Shown: positions 9,492 through 18,652 of the stretch, piece after piece | Layout: every line of letters starts with the position of its first letter | How positions within the stretch are numbered: position 1 is the first letter of the stretch | Source of the DNA: Niabella aurantiaca DSM 17617 | Lineage (GTDB): Bacteria > Bacteroidota > Bacteroidia > Chitinophagales > Chitinophagaceae | Length of the DNA stretch: 64,000 nt | Assembly: GCF_000374125.1 (NCBI RefSeq) | Contig: NZ_KB893625.1 | Coordinates: 284,290 to 348,289, forward strand | Direction of reading: 5' to 3' | Program-made: the position numbers and the translations under genes | The notes under the pieces: generated by a model | The model's database searches: none | Seen by the model: the letters and a program-made list of their open reading frames with translations, nothing else | Told to the model about the DNA's origin: nothing

Positions 9492-10823
9492 ATGAATGAT
9501 CAGGATTATCGGGACCGGAAAAAAGCGGTTACCCCGCTGGTGATCGTAGGAGCGCTGTTTTTGATCATCGGCGCTGTTTCCTGGGTGAACGCCATTCTCA
9601 TCCCTTATTTTAAGATCGCCTGCGAGCTTACGCATTTTGAGTCTTATTTCGTGGCGCTGGTGTTTTATATTTCCTATTTCTTTATCTCGCTTCCTGCCGG
9701 TCTTCTCTTGAACAGGATCGGGTTTAAAAAGGGCATCATGGTTGCCTTGTGGATCATGGCGCTGGGGGCCTTTGTTTTTATTCCCGCCGCCCAAACCCGC
9801 ACTTACGGCGTCTTCCTTTGTGGCCTTTTCCTGATCGGGACAGGACTTTCGGTTCTGCAAACGGCGGTGAACCCTTATGTGACCATCCTGGGGCCAATTG
9901 AGCGGGCGGCGCAGCGCATCAGCATCATGGGGGTTTGTAATAAGTTTGCCGGTATCATTGCGCCCCTGGTCTTTGCCGCAGTAGTGTTAAAACCCGAAGA
10001 CGCCCAATTGTTTCAGCAATTGCCGGGCATGATGGAAGTACAGAAGAACGCGGCGCTGGATGAGCTGATCCGCCGGGTGATCGGGCCCTATGCCGTTGTG
10101 GGTGCCGGCTTGTTCCTGCTGGGCCTGCTGGTGCGGTATTCTCCGCTGCCGGAGATCAATACGGCGCAGGAATCGGCAGCCGTAAGAGCGGCAAATTCAG
10201 GAAAGCGCTCGATCCTCCAATTCCCGCACCTGATACTGGGAGCCATTGCGATATTTGTGCATGTGGGTGCCCAGATCCTTTCCATTGATACCATTATCAG
10301 TTATGCAGGCTCGATGGGGATCGACCTGGTGGCGGCCAAGCGGTTTCCTTCGTACACCCTTTTTGCGACCATGATCGGTTATGGGATCGGCATCCTGTGT
10401 ATCCCGAAGATCTTCAGCCAGAAAACGGCGTTGAAATGTTGTACCCTGCTGGGGTTTGTACTTTCGCTGCTGGTGGTTTTTACCGGTGGACGGGTACAGT
10501 TGCTGGGGTACACCGCGGATAGTTCTATCTGGTTCCTGGCGGCGCTCGGTTTTGCCAACTCGCTCATATGGGCCGGCATATGGCCCCTGGCAATCGAGGG
10601 CCTGGGCCGGTTTACAAAAGTAGGCGCCGCAGTGCTGATCATGGGGCTGGTGGGAAATGCACTCATGCCGGTGCTCTATGGATATTTTGCAGAAACGATC
10701 GGGCTGAAGGCCGCATACTGGATACTGATTCCCTGCTTCATATACCTGATCTTTTATGCGTTCTATGGACATAAAATAAGACGTTGGCATTATGCAAAAG
10801 CACCTAAAGATTATAAACGGTAA
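9492..10823 (+). CDS. sugar MFS transporter, FucP/NagP-like
   Basis: Twelve-helix major facilitator of about 443 residues from the start at 9492; an alternative ATG lies at 9462. GTGLSVLQTAVNPYVTILGP is the signature seen in the L-fucose/glucose-galactose permease branch. PIERAAQRISIMGVCNKFAG follows it, as in NagP-type proteins. It overlaps nagA by 32 bases and is followed by a LacI-type regulator, so the likely cargo is N-acetylglucosamine. This is inferred from context and not from binding residues. A phosphorylating kinase (NagK type) would be needed before NagA and is not present here. Confidence 0.85.
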   Translation: MNDQDYRDRKKAVTPLVIVGALFLIIGAVSWVNAILIPYFKIACELTHFESYFVALVFYISYFFISLPAGLLLNRIGFKKGIMVALWIMALGAFVFIPAAQTRTYGVFLCGLFLIGTGLSVLQTAVNPYVTILGPIERAAQRISIMGVCNKFAGIIAPLVFAAVVLKPEDAQLFQQLPGMMEVQKNAALDELIRRVIGPYAVVGAGLFLLGLLVRYSPLPEINTAQESAAVRAANSGKRSILQFPHLILGAIAIFVHVGAQILSIDTIISYAGSMGIDLVAAKRFPSYTLFATMIGYGIGILCIPKIFSQKTALKCCTLLGFVLSLLVVFTGGRVQLLGYTADSSIWFLAALGFANSLIWAGIWPLAIEGLGRFTKVGAAVLIMGLVGNALMPVLYGYFAETIGLKAAYWILIPCFIYLIFYAFYGHKIRRWHYAKAPKDYKR

Positions 10824-11991
10824 GATCATAACGCCCCGGGGCATCCTGAAAGGGCATACCCTGTACTGCATTGATGGCAAGATCGCCGCAATTACCACAA
10901 GCCACGAGGAGATGGACCCCTGCATCGAAATTGATGCCGGAGGTGCCTATGTGTCTCCGGGCTTTATTGATATTCATGTACATGGCGGGGGTGGGTATGA
11001 TTTTATGGATAACCAGGTGGGGGAGTACATGCAGATCGCTGCAACGCATGCCCGGCAGGGCACCACTGCCATGAACCCCACCACGCTGAGCTGCGGCGCG
11101 GAAGACCTGGCGGCAACCATACGTGCTTATGAGCAGGTGGCGGGGGCAGACTATAACGGCGCCCGGTTCATCGGTCTGCACATTGAGGGGCCTTATTTTG
11201 CCATGAACCAGCGGGGTGCCCAGGACCCGCGTTACATCCGCAACCCCGATGAGCAGGAGTACAAAGCATTGATCGCATCCACCCATGTTATCAGGCGGTG
11301 GAGCGCAGCGCCGGAGCTGCCGGGAGCCATCGCATTCGGAAAGTATCTGCGGTCCAAACAGATCCTGCCCGCGATCGCACATACCGATGCTATTTACGAG
11401 GAGGTGGCGGCAGCATACCACCAGGCAGGCTATACACTGGCCACACACCTGTACTCCGCCATGAGTGGTGTTACCCGGCGGAACGCATTCCGGTATGCCG
11501 GGGTTGTGGAGAGCGCCTACCTTCTGGAAGATATGTTTGTAGAGCTGATCGCAGATGGCCGGCATCTGCCCGCACCGCTGCTGAAGCTGGCTTACCGGAT
11601 CAAAGGTGCAGACCGGATCGCCCTGATTACCGACGCCATGAGGGCGGCAGGTACACGGGTAACAGAAAGCATGCTGGGTAGCCGTAAGGATGGGTTAAAA
11701 GTGATCGTTGAAGACGGGGTTGCTAAATTGCCGGACCATTCTGCTTTTGCCGGAAGCATTGCCACCTGCGATCTGCTGGTGCGGAATATGATGCAGCTGG
11801 CGGAAGTGCCTTTGGAAGAGGCCGTGCGGATGATGACCCAGACCCCTGCGGTTATTATGAACGTATCGGCTTCAAAGGGTTCCCTGGAGAAAGGAAAGGA
11901 TGCTGATATCGTCATCTTTGATGAAGATATTCTGGTGCGCAAAACCATTGTTGGCGGAACCGTGATATTCAGTGCCGGTCAATCTGCATAG
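10792..11991 (+). CDS. nagA: N-acetylglucosamine-6-phosphate deacetylase
   Basis: Amidohydrolase of 399 residues that converts GlcNAc-6-phosphate to glucosamine-6-phosphate and acetate, the committed step of amino-sugar use. The metal site is visible as HVH (62-64), E132 in HIEGPYF, H197 in AHTDA and H219 in THLYSAMSG, with catalytic D281 in ALITDAM. KLPDHSAFAGSIATCDLLVR is a standard NagA segment. The start codon lies inside the 3' end of the permease gene, so translation is probably coupled. GlcNAc could come from recycled peptidoglycan or from chitin. Confidence 0.93.
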   Translation: MQKHLKIINGKIITPRGILKGHTLYCIDGKIAAITTSHEEMDPCIEIDAGGAYVSPGFIDIHVHGGGGYDFMDNQVGEYMQIAATHARQGTTAMNPTTLSCGAEDLAATIRAYEQVAGADYNGARFIGLHIEGPYFAMNQRGAQDPRYIRNPDEQEYKALIASTHVIRRWSAAPELPGAIAFGKYLRSKQILPAIAHTDAIYEEVAAAYHQAGYTLATHLYSAMSGVTRRNAFRYAGVVESAYLLEDMFVELIADGRHLPAPLLKLAYRIKGADRIALITDAMRAAGTRVTESMLGSRKDGLKVIVEDGVAKLPDHSAFAGSIATCDLLVRNMMQLAEVPLEEAVRMMTQTPAVIMNVSASKGSLEKGKDADIVIFDEDILVRKTIVGGTVIFSAGQSA

Positions 11992-12089
11992 ACCGGCTGT
12001 ACGTGAAGTTTGGGATGCTGCAGGTGCGCAGATAGACCGCAGCTGCTGTACAAGGCATATTTTTATCATTAAAGTTAAAGATGATCAGT

Positions 12090-12114
12090 GCCTGCCTGAA
12101 TAGGTCAGGCGGGC
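12090..12114. repeat. GC-rich inverted repeat, dispersed type
   Basis: GCCTGCCTGA and TCAGGCGGGC form a 10-bp stem around a 5-base loop, with one G-T pair, just after nagA. The same kind of sequence (gcccgcctgac..., ...gacgggcagg) occurs at 20089-20112, 47606-47664 and 48395-48449. There is no T-run, so it is not a clear terminator. Confidence 0.5.
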
Positions 12115-12208
12115 ATCAGCAGCTGCTTAAAAAAAATAGCCGGCACCTCAGCGGCCACACAATAGGTGCATTTACCCTGCGGCAGGGCCGGGAAATATAA
12201 ATTAACGG

Positions 12209-12216
12209 TATATTTG
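12209..12216 (+). promoter_or_regulatory. Bacteroidota -7 box upstream of LacI-type regulator
   Basis: TATATTTG matches TAnnTTTG and sits 19 bases before the ATG at 12236, so the regulator has its own promoter apart from nagA. Confidence 0.5.
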
Positions 12217-12235
12217 GTGGTAAAATTCAAATCAG

Positions 12236-13288
12236 ATGAAGCCAGCCGGACGTATTGGTGTTAAGGAGATTGCAAAAATGACGAATGTATCCATTGCAAC
12301 AGTGGACCGGGTATTGCACAACCGGCCGGGAGTTTCGCCCGCAACGGAAAAAAAGATCAGGGCGGTCATCCGGAAATATAACTACCAGCCCAATATCCTT
12401 GCGCGGACCCTGGCTACGCGGAAAACATTAAAGCTGGCGGCGCTGATCCCTGCTGTTTCCAAAGAGACCACCTATTGGCAGGCTCCCCTGGATGGGATTG
12501 ACGAGGCAGAAAACGAGATCCGCCAGTTTGGTATTGCAGTAGAAAAGTATTTTTTTGATCTGAATGATGCGCAGAGCTTTGTGCGCCAGGCCAGGAAGAT
12601 CCTGCGGAATAAGGCAGACGGGGTTTTGCTGGCGCCTCATTTTGCAAACGATGCAGAAACGTTTTCCCGGCAACTGGCAGACAAGCAGATCCCCTTTGTT
12701 TATATCAATTCGGATGTGCCCGGGCAGGAGAACCTGAGCTATATCGGACCGCATCTCTATCAGAGCGGATACCTGGGAGGGCAGCTTGCAGATTTTATCG
12801 GCGGGGAAAAGAGTACATGTCTCGTGGTGAATATCTCCAGGATCCCGGACAGCTACTACTATCTGTTAAAAAAGGAAGAAGGCTTCCGGGCCTATTTTGA
12901 AGGACGCAACAAGGTAAAGATCCTTAAGACCGATATCCAGAAAACAGATTATCCCTCTATAAAAAAAGAATTGACTGCCTTGCTGAACACGCATAAAATA
13001 GACCTGATCTTTGTAACCAATTCGAGGGTATTTTATGTGGCGCGGTTCCTGGAGGAAAGGGGGATGGAACATATCCGGCTGATCGGGTTTGACATGATCG
13101 ACCGGAATATCCGTCACCTGGAAGAGGGCACGATCGACTTTCTCATCTCGCAAAAGCCGAGAGAACAAGCCTACCGGGGCATATTGGCCCTGTACAATAA
13201 ACTGATCAAAGGGGCGGATGTAGAGAAGCAATGCTTTATGCCCATCGACATCATCACAAAAGAGAATTACCGGTTTTACACTAACTGA
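12236..13288 (+). CDS. LacI-family transcriptional regulator
   Basis: Protein of 350 residues. The N-terminal helix-turn-helix GVKEIAKMTNVSIATVDRVL and the hinge-proximal NYQPNILARTLATRK are typical of LacI/PurR regulators. The rest is a periplasmic-binding-protein-like sensor domain of the type that binds sugars. It follows the permease-nagA pair in the same direction after 244 bases and has its own promoter box. It is likely the local regulator of amino-sugar uptake, with a sugar phosphate or amino sugar as effector. That is inference from position; no operator was recognised with confidence. Confidence 0.85.
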   Translation: MKPAGRIGVKEIAKMTNVSIATVDRVLHNRPGVSPATEKKIRAVIRKYNYQPNILARTLATRKTLKLAALIPAVSKETTYWQAPLDGIDEAENEIRQFGIAVEKYFFDLNDAQSFVRQARKILRNKADGVLLAPHFANDAETFSRQLADKQIPFVYINSDVPGQENLSYIGPHLYQSGYLGGQLADFIGGEKSTCLVVNISRIPDSYYYLLKKEEGFRAYFEGRNKVKILKTDIQKTDYPSIKKELTALLNTHKIDLIFVTNSRVFYVARFLEERGMEHIRLIGFDMIDRNIRHLEEGTIDFLISQKPREQAYRGILALYNKLIKGADVEKQCFMPIDIITKENYRFYTN

Positions 13289-13326
13289 CGGAACCGGTAT
13301 TAATTGTCTTTGCTATATTAAAAGGA

Positions 13327-13473
13327 TCAGGATTGCCCAAACAGGTTGGCTACAGCTCCTTCCAGCATCGGGAACTTTTCGATGATGTAATTTTTAACGG
13401 CTTCAACAGCCTTCAGTGCCTGATCATCGTTGAGATTGGCTTCTGCCTTTAGTTTGTCGATTAATTCCTGCAT
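13327..13473 (-). CDS. small helical protein, 48 residues
   Basis: A short frame reads MQELIDKLKAEANLNDDQ and ends VANLFGQS before a TGA. It is acidic, predicted helical, and has the layout of small conserved Bacteroidota proteins (helix, DDQA turn, second helix, short hydrophobic end) resembling DUF2267/DUF2780-like fragments. No function is known. It is convergent with the LacI-type gene (stop codons 38 bases apart) and upstream of clpX on the same strand side. The balanced amino-acid composition and typical start support a real gene, though it is easily missed because of its length. Confidence 0.6.
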   Translation of the reverse strand: MQELIDKLKAEANLNDDQALKAVEAVKNYIIEKFPMLEGAVANLFGQS

Positions 13474-13726
13474 ATGAACGGTTTTATATGAAGCAGCAAG
13501 ATAAGAAAGACCCTATATCCCGCAAAAAAAATCGTTCGGGCGTACAATGTACAGGTCTTTGAAGGCCTTAAAAGCAGGAAGCCTTTTAATGAATAGCAGC
13601 ATCTGTGGAGCAGGCCACATTGCTAAACTTCACGATCCATACATTACGAAAATCCCGGTCACCAAAGGCGGCCGGGATCCGTTAAAATATATGTCAGTAC
13701 ATATACCCGCAGAGGCGGATAAACTG

Positions 13727-14974
13727 CTATGCTGCCTTTACAAGGCCCATTTTGCTCTTATCGAACTTACGCCGTGCGTATTCCCGGGTAAGCGTGAACT
13801 GTGTTTCCGAAGCAGAGGGCAGCTCGTACATGGCATCGGTTAAAATGCTTTCGCAAATGCTGCGCAGTCCCCGTGCTCCTAATTTATATTCCACCGCTTT
13901 ATCAACCATGAAGTCCAGGACAGCAGGTTCTATTTTCAGCTCAATTCCCTCCAGTTCAAACAGCTTATTGTACTGTTTCATCAGGGCGTTCTTGGGTTCT
14001 GTCAGGATCGCACGCAGCGTGCTGGCATCCAGCGGATCCAGGTGGGTTACCACCGGCAAACGTCCCAGCAGCTCGGGGATCAGCCCAAAGGTCTTCAGGT
14101 CCTGTGCATTCACAAAACGCAGCAGGTTCTTCTTCATATCTTCCTGCTCGTCCTTATCTACGTTAAACCCGATGGTATTGGTTTGCACCCTGCGGGCAAT
14201 GATCTTGTCCACCCCGTCAAAGGCACCGCCGCAGATAAAGAGGATATTTTGCGTGTTTACCTTTATCAGTTTCTGATCGGGGTGTTTGCGTCCTCCCTGC
14301 GGGGGCACCAGCACGTCCGTACCTTCCAGCAACTTCAGGAGGCCCTGTTGCACCCCTTCACCGCTTACATCCCGCGTAATGCTGGGGTTATCGCTTTTAC
14401 GGGCCACTTTGTCCAGCTCATCGATATAAACAATGCCGCGCTCGGCCGCTTCCACATCATAATTGCATACCTGCAGCAGGCGGGTCAGAATACTTTCCAC
14501 GTCTTCGCCCACGTAGCCGGCTTCGGTAAATACCGTGGCGTCCACGATTGCAAAAGGAACATTCAGCATTTTAGCAATGCTCCGGGCCAGCAGGGTTTTT
14601 CCCGTACCGGTTTCGCCCACCATGATGATATTGCTTTTCTCTATTTCGACATCGTTATGAGTATCAAGGTCCCGGTTCTTTTGCTTCAATCTTTTGTAAT
14701 GATTGTAAACGGCCACAGCCAGCACTTTTTTGGCGTCGTTCTGGCCGATTACATAGTCGTCCAGGAAGGTTTTGATCTCCATGGGCTTCCGGATGGACTG
14801 ATTGAATCCACTGACACTTTTGGTGTCTTCCCTGAAATGGAGCTCCTGGTTAATAATTTCCTGTGCGTGTTCCACACAGTTTTCGCAAATATGGCCGTCC
14901 TGCCCGGCGATGAGTATTTCTACTTCATCCCGGTTCCTTCCGCAAAACGAACATTTTAACACATTATCCGGCAT
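13727..14974 (-). CDS. clpX: ATP-dependent Clp protease ATP-binding subunit ClpX
   Basis: AAA+ unfoldase of 415 residues that feeds tagged proteins into ClpP. The N-terminal zinc-binding domain has Cys8, Cys11, Cys30 and Cys33. Walker A is GETGTGKT (120-127) and Walker B is [24 protein letters not shown] pore-loop and sensor regions and the C-terminal [14 protein letters not shown] helix region are all in place, and the IGF loop that docks on ClpP is seen in NTIGFN. It is the last gene of a minus-strand clpP-clpP-clpX cluster, but a terminator and a separate -7 box precede it, so it can be expressed on its own. Confidence 0.97.
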   Translation of the reverse strand: MPDNVLKCSFCGRNRDEVEILIAGQDGHICENCVEHAQEIINQELHFREDTKSVSGFNQSIRKPMEIKTFLDDYVIGQNDAKKVLAVAVYNHYKRLKQKNRDLDTHNDVEIEKSNIIMVGETGTGKTLLARSIAKMLNVPFAIVDATVFTEAGYVGEDVESILTRLLQVCNYDVEAAERGIVYIDELDKVARKSDNPSITRDVSGEGVQQGLLKLLEGTDVLVPPQGGRKHPDQKLIKVNTQNILFICGGAFDGVDKIIARRVQTNTIGFNVDKDEQEDMKKNLLRFVNAQDLKTFGLIPELLGRLPVVTHLDPLDASTLRAILTEPKNALMKQYNKLFELEGIELKIEPAVLDFMVDKAVEYKLGARGLRSICESILTDAMYELPSASETQFTLTREYARRKFDKSKMGLVKAA

Positions 14975-14999
14975 AGTCCGATTATTAAAGATTAAGGTG

Positions 15000-15007
15000 C
15001 AAAGTTA
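15000..15007 (-). promoter_or_regulatory. Bacteroidota -7 box for clpX
   Basis: Minus-strand TAACTTTG matches TAnnTTTG, 25 bases before the clpX ATG and immediately after the clpP terminator hairpin. Confidence 0.55.
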
Positions 15008-15034
15008 AAAAAATCGCTGTGATTACAGCGATTT
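15007..15034 (-). terminator. Rho-independent terminator after clpP
   Basis: AAATCGCTGT and ACAGCGATTT form a perfect 10-bp stem with a 4-base loop (arms 15011-15020 and 15025-15034). On the minus strand the stem runs into seven T residues, so it should end the clpP transcript before clpX. Confidence 0.8.
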
Positions 15035-15074
15035 TCCTGTTTTTATGATTTTATTCTTTCTTTTTGCGATACGT

Positions 15075-15734
15075 TTACAGCTGATCCACAATCTGGTCTG
15101 CAATTCCATAGGCAAGGGCCTCTTCTGCGTCCATCCAGTAATCGCGATCAAAATCGCGCAGGATATCATCCACGGTTTTACCGCAATTTTCTGCCAGTAT
15201 CTGTGCCCCGATCATTTTAACCCGCTGAGTCTGTTTTGCTTGTATCTCCAGATCACTGCTCACTCCGCGAATGAATCCGCCAAGGGAAGGCTGATGGATC
15301 ATCACCTCTCCGTGGGGATAAATATAGCGTTTTCCTTTTTCGCCACCGCTGAGGAGGATGCTGCCCATGGACGCGGCCAGTCCCATACAAATGGTACTTA
15401 CCGGGCTCTTGATCATCTTCATGGTGTCATAAATGACCATTCCGCTGGTAACCACTCCACCCGGACTGTTGATGTAAAACCGGATCTCTTCGCCCGGCTT
15501 GTCGGCATCCAGCAACAACAATTTGGTGGTGACCTCCCGCGCGCTTTTGTCGTCCACCACACCCCACAGGTACACCGCTCTCTTATCAAAGAACAGCCTT
15601 TCCAGGCGTTTGTTCAGCATCATCAGGTCGTCTCTTTTGTCTGCGGCTTCTTTAGGCTCCTCTTCTTCGCCTTCACCATCACCATCAAAACGAAATGGTT
15701 TTAGCCATTTATCTTCATTTAAATTGGATATCAT
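15075..15734 (-). CDS. clpP: ATP-dependent Clp protease proteolytic subunit, first paralogue
   Basis: Serine peptidase of 219 residues. The catalytic triad is visible: Ser122 in LAASMGS, His147 in MIHQP and an Asp near 194 in ILRDFDRDYWM. An acidic N-terminal extension (DGDGEGEEEEPKEAADK) sets it apart from the neighbour and from standard ClpP. It may change the axial pore or act as a propeptide. Both paralogues in this cluster look active, so mixed or separate tetradecamers are possible. It lies downstream of the second clpP and ends at a terminator. Confidence 0.93.
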   Translation of the reverse strand: MISNLNEDKWLKPFRFDGDGEGEEEEPKEAADKRDDLMMLNKRLERLFFDKRAVYLWGVVDDKSAREVTTKLLLLDADKPGEEIRFYINSPGGVVTSGMVIYDTMKMIKSPVSTICMGLAASMGSILLSGGEKGKRYIYPHGEVMIHQPSLGGFIRGVSSDLEIQAKQTQRVKMIGAQILAENCGKTVDDILRDFDRDYWMDAEEALAYGIADQIVDQL

Positions 15735-15748
15735 GTTTTATTTTTTTA

Positions 15749-15780
15749 GTTGATAAGTTGATCCGTTGATCCGTTGATCC
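15749..15780. repeat. 8-bp tandem repeat
   Basis: Three perfect copies of GTTGATCC follow one variant copy (GTTGATAA) in the gap between the two clpP genes. It is a short simple repeat with no assigned role. Confidence 0.7.
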
Positions 15781-15832
15781 GTCTAAGCAGCCATAAAAAT
15801 CATGCTGTAAACTTTTCAACTTGTTAACTGTC

Positions 15833-16516
15833 CTACTTTTTTTTCTTATTCACCAATAGTACTTCATCCACAAAGCCATATTCTTTTGCTTCGATAGCGG
15901 TCATCCATTTATCCCGTTCAAAATCTTTTTCGATCTGTTCAATGGACCTGTCGGTATGATGGTTCACGATTTCATACAATTCTTTTTTCAGTTTGCGGAT
16001 TTCGTTCACCGTGATCTCGATATCGCTGGCCTGCCCCCCGATACCACCGCTTGGCTGGTGCATCATAATGCGGGCATGCTTTAAGGCCGCCCTTTTACCG
16101 TGGGTTCCTGCCCCGAGGAGCACGCAGGACATGGAGGCCGCCATACCAATACAGATGGTGGCCACATCAGGGGTCACGTACTGCATGGTGTCATAAACAC
16201 CTAAGCCGGCGTAAACACTACCACCCGGGCTGTTGATATACATATTGATGTCCCGGACGCGATCCGTACTGTCGAGGAACAGCAGCTGGGCGGTTACGAT
16301 ATTGGCCACTTCATCATTGACGGGATAGCCGAGGAAGATGATGCGGTCCATCATCAGCCGGCTGTACACGTCCATAACCGCTACATTCATGGGCCGTTCT
16401 TCAATGATATTGGGCGTTAATGCCGTTACCAGATGATTACCATAGCTGTGCAGGGTATTGCTTGAAATACCCCGGTGCTTTACCGCATATTTTTCAAATT
16501 CTGAGTTATAAGTCAT
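15833..16516 (-). CDS. clpP: ATP-dependent Clp protease proteolytic subunit, second paralogue
   Basis: Serine peptidase of 227 residues with an intact triad: Ser128 in MAASMS, His153 in MMHQPSGG and Asp near 198 in IEKDFERDKWM. FLGYPVNDEVANIVTAQLLF and YINSPGGSVYAGLGVYDTM are standard ClpP core motifs. It is the first gene of the cluster and is about as close to typical single ClpP proteins as its neighbour. Sequence divergence in the handle helix suggests the two form distinct rings. Paired clpP genes are common in Bacteroidota, and which one partners ClpX cannot be told from sequence. Confidence 0.93.
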   Translation of the reverse strand: MTYNSEFEKYAVKHRGISSNTLHSYGNHLVTALTPNIIEERPMNVAVMDVYSRLMMDRIIFLGYPVNDEVANIVTAQLLFLDSTDRVRDINMYINSPGGSVYAGLGVYDTMQYVTPDVATICIGMAASMSCVLLGAGTHGKRAALKHARIMMHQPSGGIGGQASDIEITVNEIRKLKKELYEIVNHHTDRSIEQIEKDFERDKWMTAIEAKEYGFVDEVLLVNKKKK

Positions 16517-16789
16517 AATTATCCTGTGTTACAAGTTTAAGTAGATCACTGTTATTTTGCCCGGCTGCTTTTATACTCCGGTCATTAACAAACAGTTTTT
16601 AAAAGTAATCAAATATTTCTCCATTTACAAAATAGGGGTTTTAAATGTCAAGTTGGCTGATTTGGACCCGGTAAATTCGTCATATATACATGTTGACCGG
16701 GGTATCCGGTTATTTTGGTAACGATTTCTTGATGGAAAGACTGCCGTTTAATTCTTAAAATTGAAATAACTTTAACCAAATCCTGAAAA

Positions 16790-17605
16790 ATGAAACGGAA
16801 AGACTTTCTTAAAATAGCGGCACCGGCGTTTTTACTGCTGGCAAATGGAAACGTTGTGCGGGCGGAAGAGCAGGTGAATGAACTGCTGAAAAAGAAAAAG
16901 CGGCTGCGTTTTGCCATTGCTTCCGATCTGCATTACGGGCAACCAGGCACGGATTATGACGTTTTTTTAAAAAACGCGGTAACACGGATCAACGGGGAAC
17001 ATGCCAAAGTTCCTTTTGATTTCTGCATGCTCAATGGCGATATTGTGCACAATGATCCCGTGCATTACCCGGCGGCAAAGCAACATATTGAGCGGCTGAA
17101 AATGAAGTACTATGTAACGCCGGGAAATCACGATATGGTTACGCCGGAACACTGGGAGCGTATCTGGAACCAGCCGGTGAATTATGATTTTGTGGTGAAT
17201 GGTACCGTGTTCCTGGCGGGTACTACCTCCAATGAAAAAGGGGAATATATCTGTCCGGACCTGCAATGGATGGAGCAAAAGCTGGAGCAGCATAAGAAGG
17301 CCCGGAACCTTTTTGTGATCGTCCATATCAATCCCGCCAAATTAACCACACATGGGATCGACTGCCCCGAGTTCCTGGCATTGCTGAAACGCTATAAGAA
17401 TGTAAGAGCCGTCTTCAACGGGCATGATCATGATGAGGACGGTATCAAAAAGAAGCTCGATATCCCCTTTGTTTTTGATGCGCATGTGGGTGGTAACTGG
17501 GGCACCTCGTACAGGGGGTTCCGGGTAGTGGAGCTGCTGGAAGACAGCCGCGTACTTACATACGTGCTGAATCCTATAGAGCGGCTGAACGAAGCGCGGC
17601 TTTAG
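16790..17605 (+). CDS. exported metallophosphoesterase
   Basis: Calcineurin-like phosphoesterase of 271 residues. An N-terminal segment KRKDFLKIAAPAFLLL reads as a signal peptide. The metal-binding blocks are in order: SDLHYGQ, LNGDIVHND, TPGNHD, IVHINP and NGHDHDED. These fit the D-x-H, G-D-x-x, G-N-H-D and G-H-x-H blocks of the superfamily. The substrate is unknown; relatives act on nucleotides, phospholipids or cyclic nucleotides. It stands alone, divergent from the clpP cluster and convergent with a membrane protein gene. Confidence 0.85.
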   Translation: MKRKDFLKIAAPAFLLLANGNVVRAEEQVNELLKKKKRLRFAIASDLHYGQPGTDYDVFLKNAVTRINGEHAKVPFDFCMLNGDIVHNDPVHYPAAKQHIERLKMKYYVTPGNHDMVTPEHWERIWNQPVNYDFVVNGTVFLAGTTSNEKGEYICPDLQWMEQKLEQHKKARNLFVIVHINPAKLTTHGIDCPEFLALLKRYKNVRAVFNGHDHDEDGIKKKLDIPFVFDAHVGGNWGTSYRGFRVVELLEDSRVLTYVLNPIERLNEARL

Positions 17606-17675
17606 CATCGCCTCACAGGAAATGCAACCCATAGCAAATGGCTGACGGCGGCGCGCAAATACGGCCACCGGTTAT

Positions 17676-18587
17676 TTATATGGCTTCAGAAGAGGGCCAT
17701 GCAAACCGTTGTACCGCTTCAACCGGTATACCGTGCATCTTCTCCCGTAGCTGATCCGGGGGGATCAGGATGCTGGTAAACGGAAGCACGGTGCCATTGG
17801 TCATATAGATCTTGTATACCGCAAAATCGCGGATGGGGCTGCGCGTGTTTGGTTGCCCTTTTAGCTCAATTTTAAGGATGTCCTGCTTTTTATATCTGGT
17901 TTGTTGTTCTGCTGTTCCAAAATAAAAGTCCGGCAGACCTTTGGAGCATATGATCACCGTGTTTTTATCTGTGCGATAATACCTGTAAAGCAAAAGAAGG
18001 TTGAGGCCTCCGCCCAATGAAAAAAGAATAAAGAAGAACACGAATAAAAAGACCTGTGTGCCCGTGCTATCGTAATTCCGAATATCGGGGAAAATAGTTC
18101 CGATAAAAAATATCCAGATAAAAATATAAAACAGGGTGCTGCCCCTGGAGATCATCTGCCAAAAGCTCAGGTCCTGTACCGAATAACGGAAGTCCCTGGT
18201 TTGAAAGTGTTCCTTTGTATTTCGAAAGAAGTTTTTTTGAAGATGAAAGCCTTCAGGCGGGTTATCGGATAACGCAAAGAATGTTGTAAGCGCACCCGCG
18301 ACATCCTCCGGTTTCTCAAGAGTTTGCTGGTAAAGCTGTCCGGCCGAATTGCAATAATATGTAATATATTTGTTGTTGTAAAAGAGTGCCAGTTTCAGAT
18401 AGTTACCCCGGTCATCCTGCACCACCATTCCGGGCCCTGTATGCCCCACAACAAAATGAAGCCTTTGATCTGTCCAGGGATACTGATGGATCAGCGCCAT
18501 CGTTTCCCGGAGGTAACGCGCAGCGATCCCCGTGAATTCGCCTTTTTCAAAATCCCGGAACTGTAGTTTACTGGTCAGACGATTCAT
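17676..18587 (-). CDS. hypothetical membrane protein with two central helices
   Basis: Protein of 303 residues not matched to a known family. It has a soluble N-terminal part of about 150 residues, two close hydrophobic helices (LFYIFIWIFFIGTIF and VFLFVFFFILFSLGGGLNLL), and a soluble C-terminal part of about 90 residues. The C-terminal part (KNTVIICSKGLPDFYFG, then YKKQDILKIELKG) has the beta-rich look of PH-like membrane-associated domains seen in many small Bacteroidota membrane proteins. It follows trigger factor on the same strand after a terminator. Confidence 0.7.
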   Translation of the reverse strand: MNRLTSKLQFRDFEKGEFTGIAARYLRETMALIHQYPWTDQRLHFVVGHTGPGMVVQDDRGNYLKLALFYNNKYITYYCNSAGQLYQQTLEKPEDVAGALTTFFALSDNPPEGFHLQKNFFRNTKEHFQTRDFRYSVQDLSFWQMISRGSTLFYIFIWIFFIGTIFPDIRNYDSTGTQVFLFVFFFILFSLGGGLNLLLLYRYYRTDKNTVIICSKGLPDFYFGTAEQQTRYKKQDILKIELKGQPNTRSPIRDFAVYKIYMTNGTVLPFTSILIPPDQLREKMHGIPVEAVQRFAWPSSEAI

Positions 18588-18605
18588 ACCAGTTTAAAAA
18601 TACGA

Positions 18606-18636
18606 AAGAAGCCGTTCCTTTTGAGAACGGCTTCTT
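18606..18636 (-). terminator. terminator after trigger factor
   Basis: AAGAAGCCGTTC and GAACGGCTTCTT form a perfect 12-bp stem around a 7-base loop. On the minus strand it is followed by a T-rich stretch. It lies between trigger factor and the downstream membrane protein gene. Confidence 0.75.
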
Positions 18637-18652
18637 AAACTTCTTGTATCGG

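Noticed and set aside
13547..13843. 98-residue open frame overlapping the end of clpX
   Set aside because: Over a third of it is antisense to clpX, with no recognisable motif.
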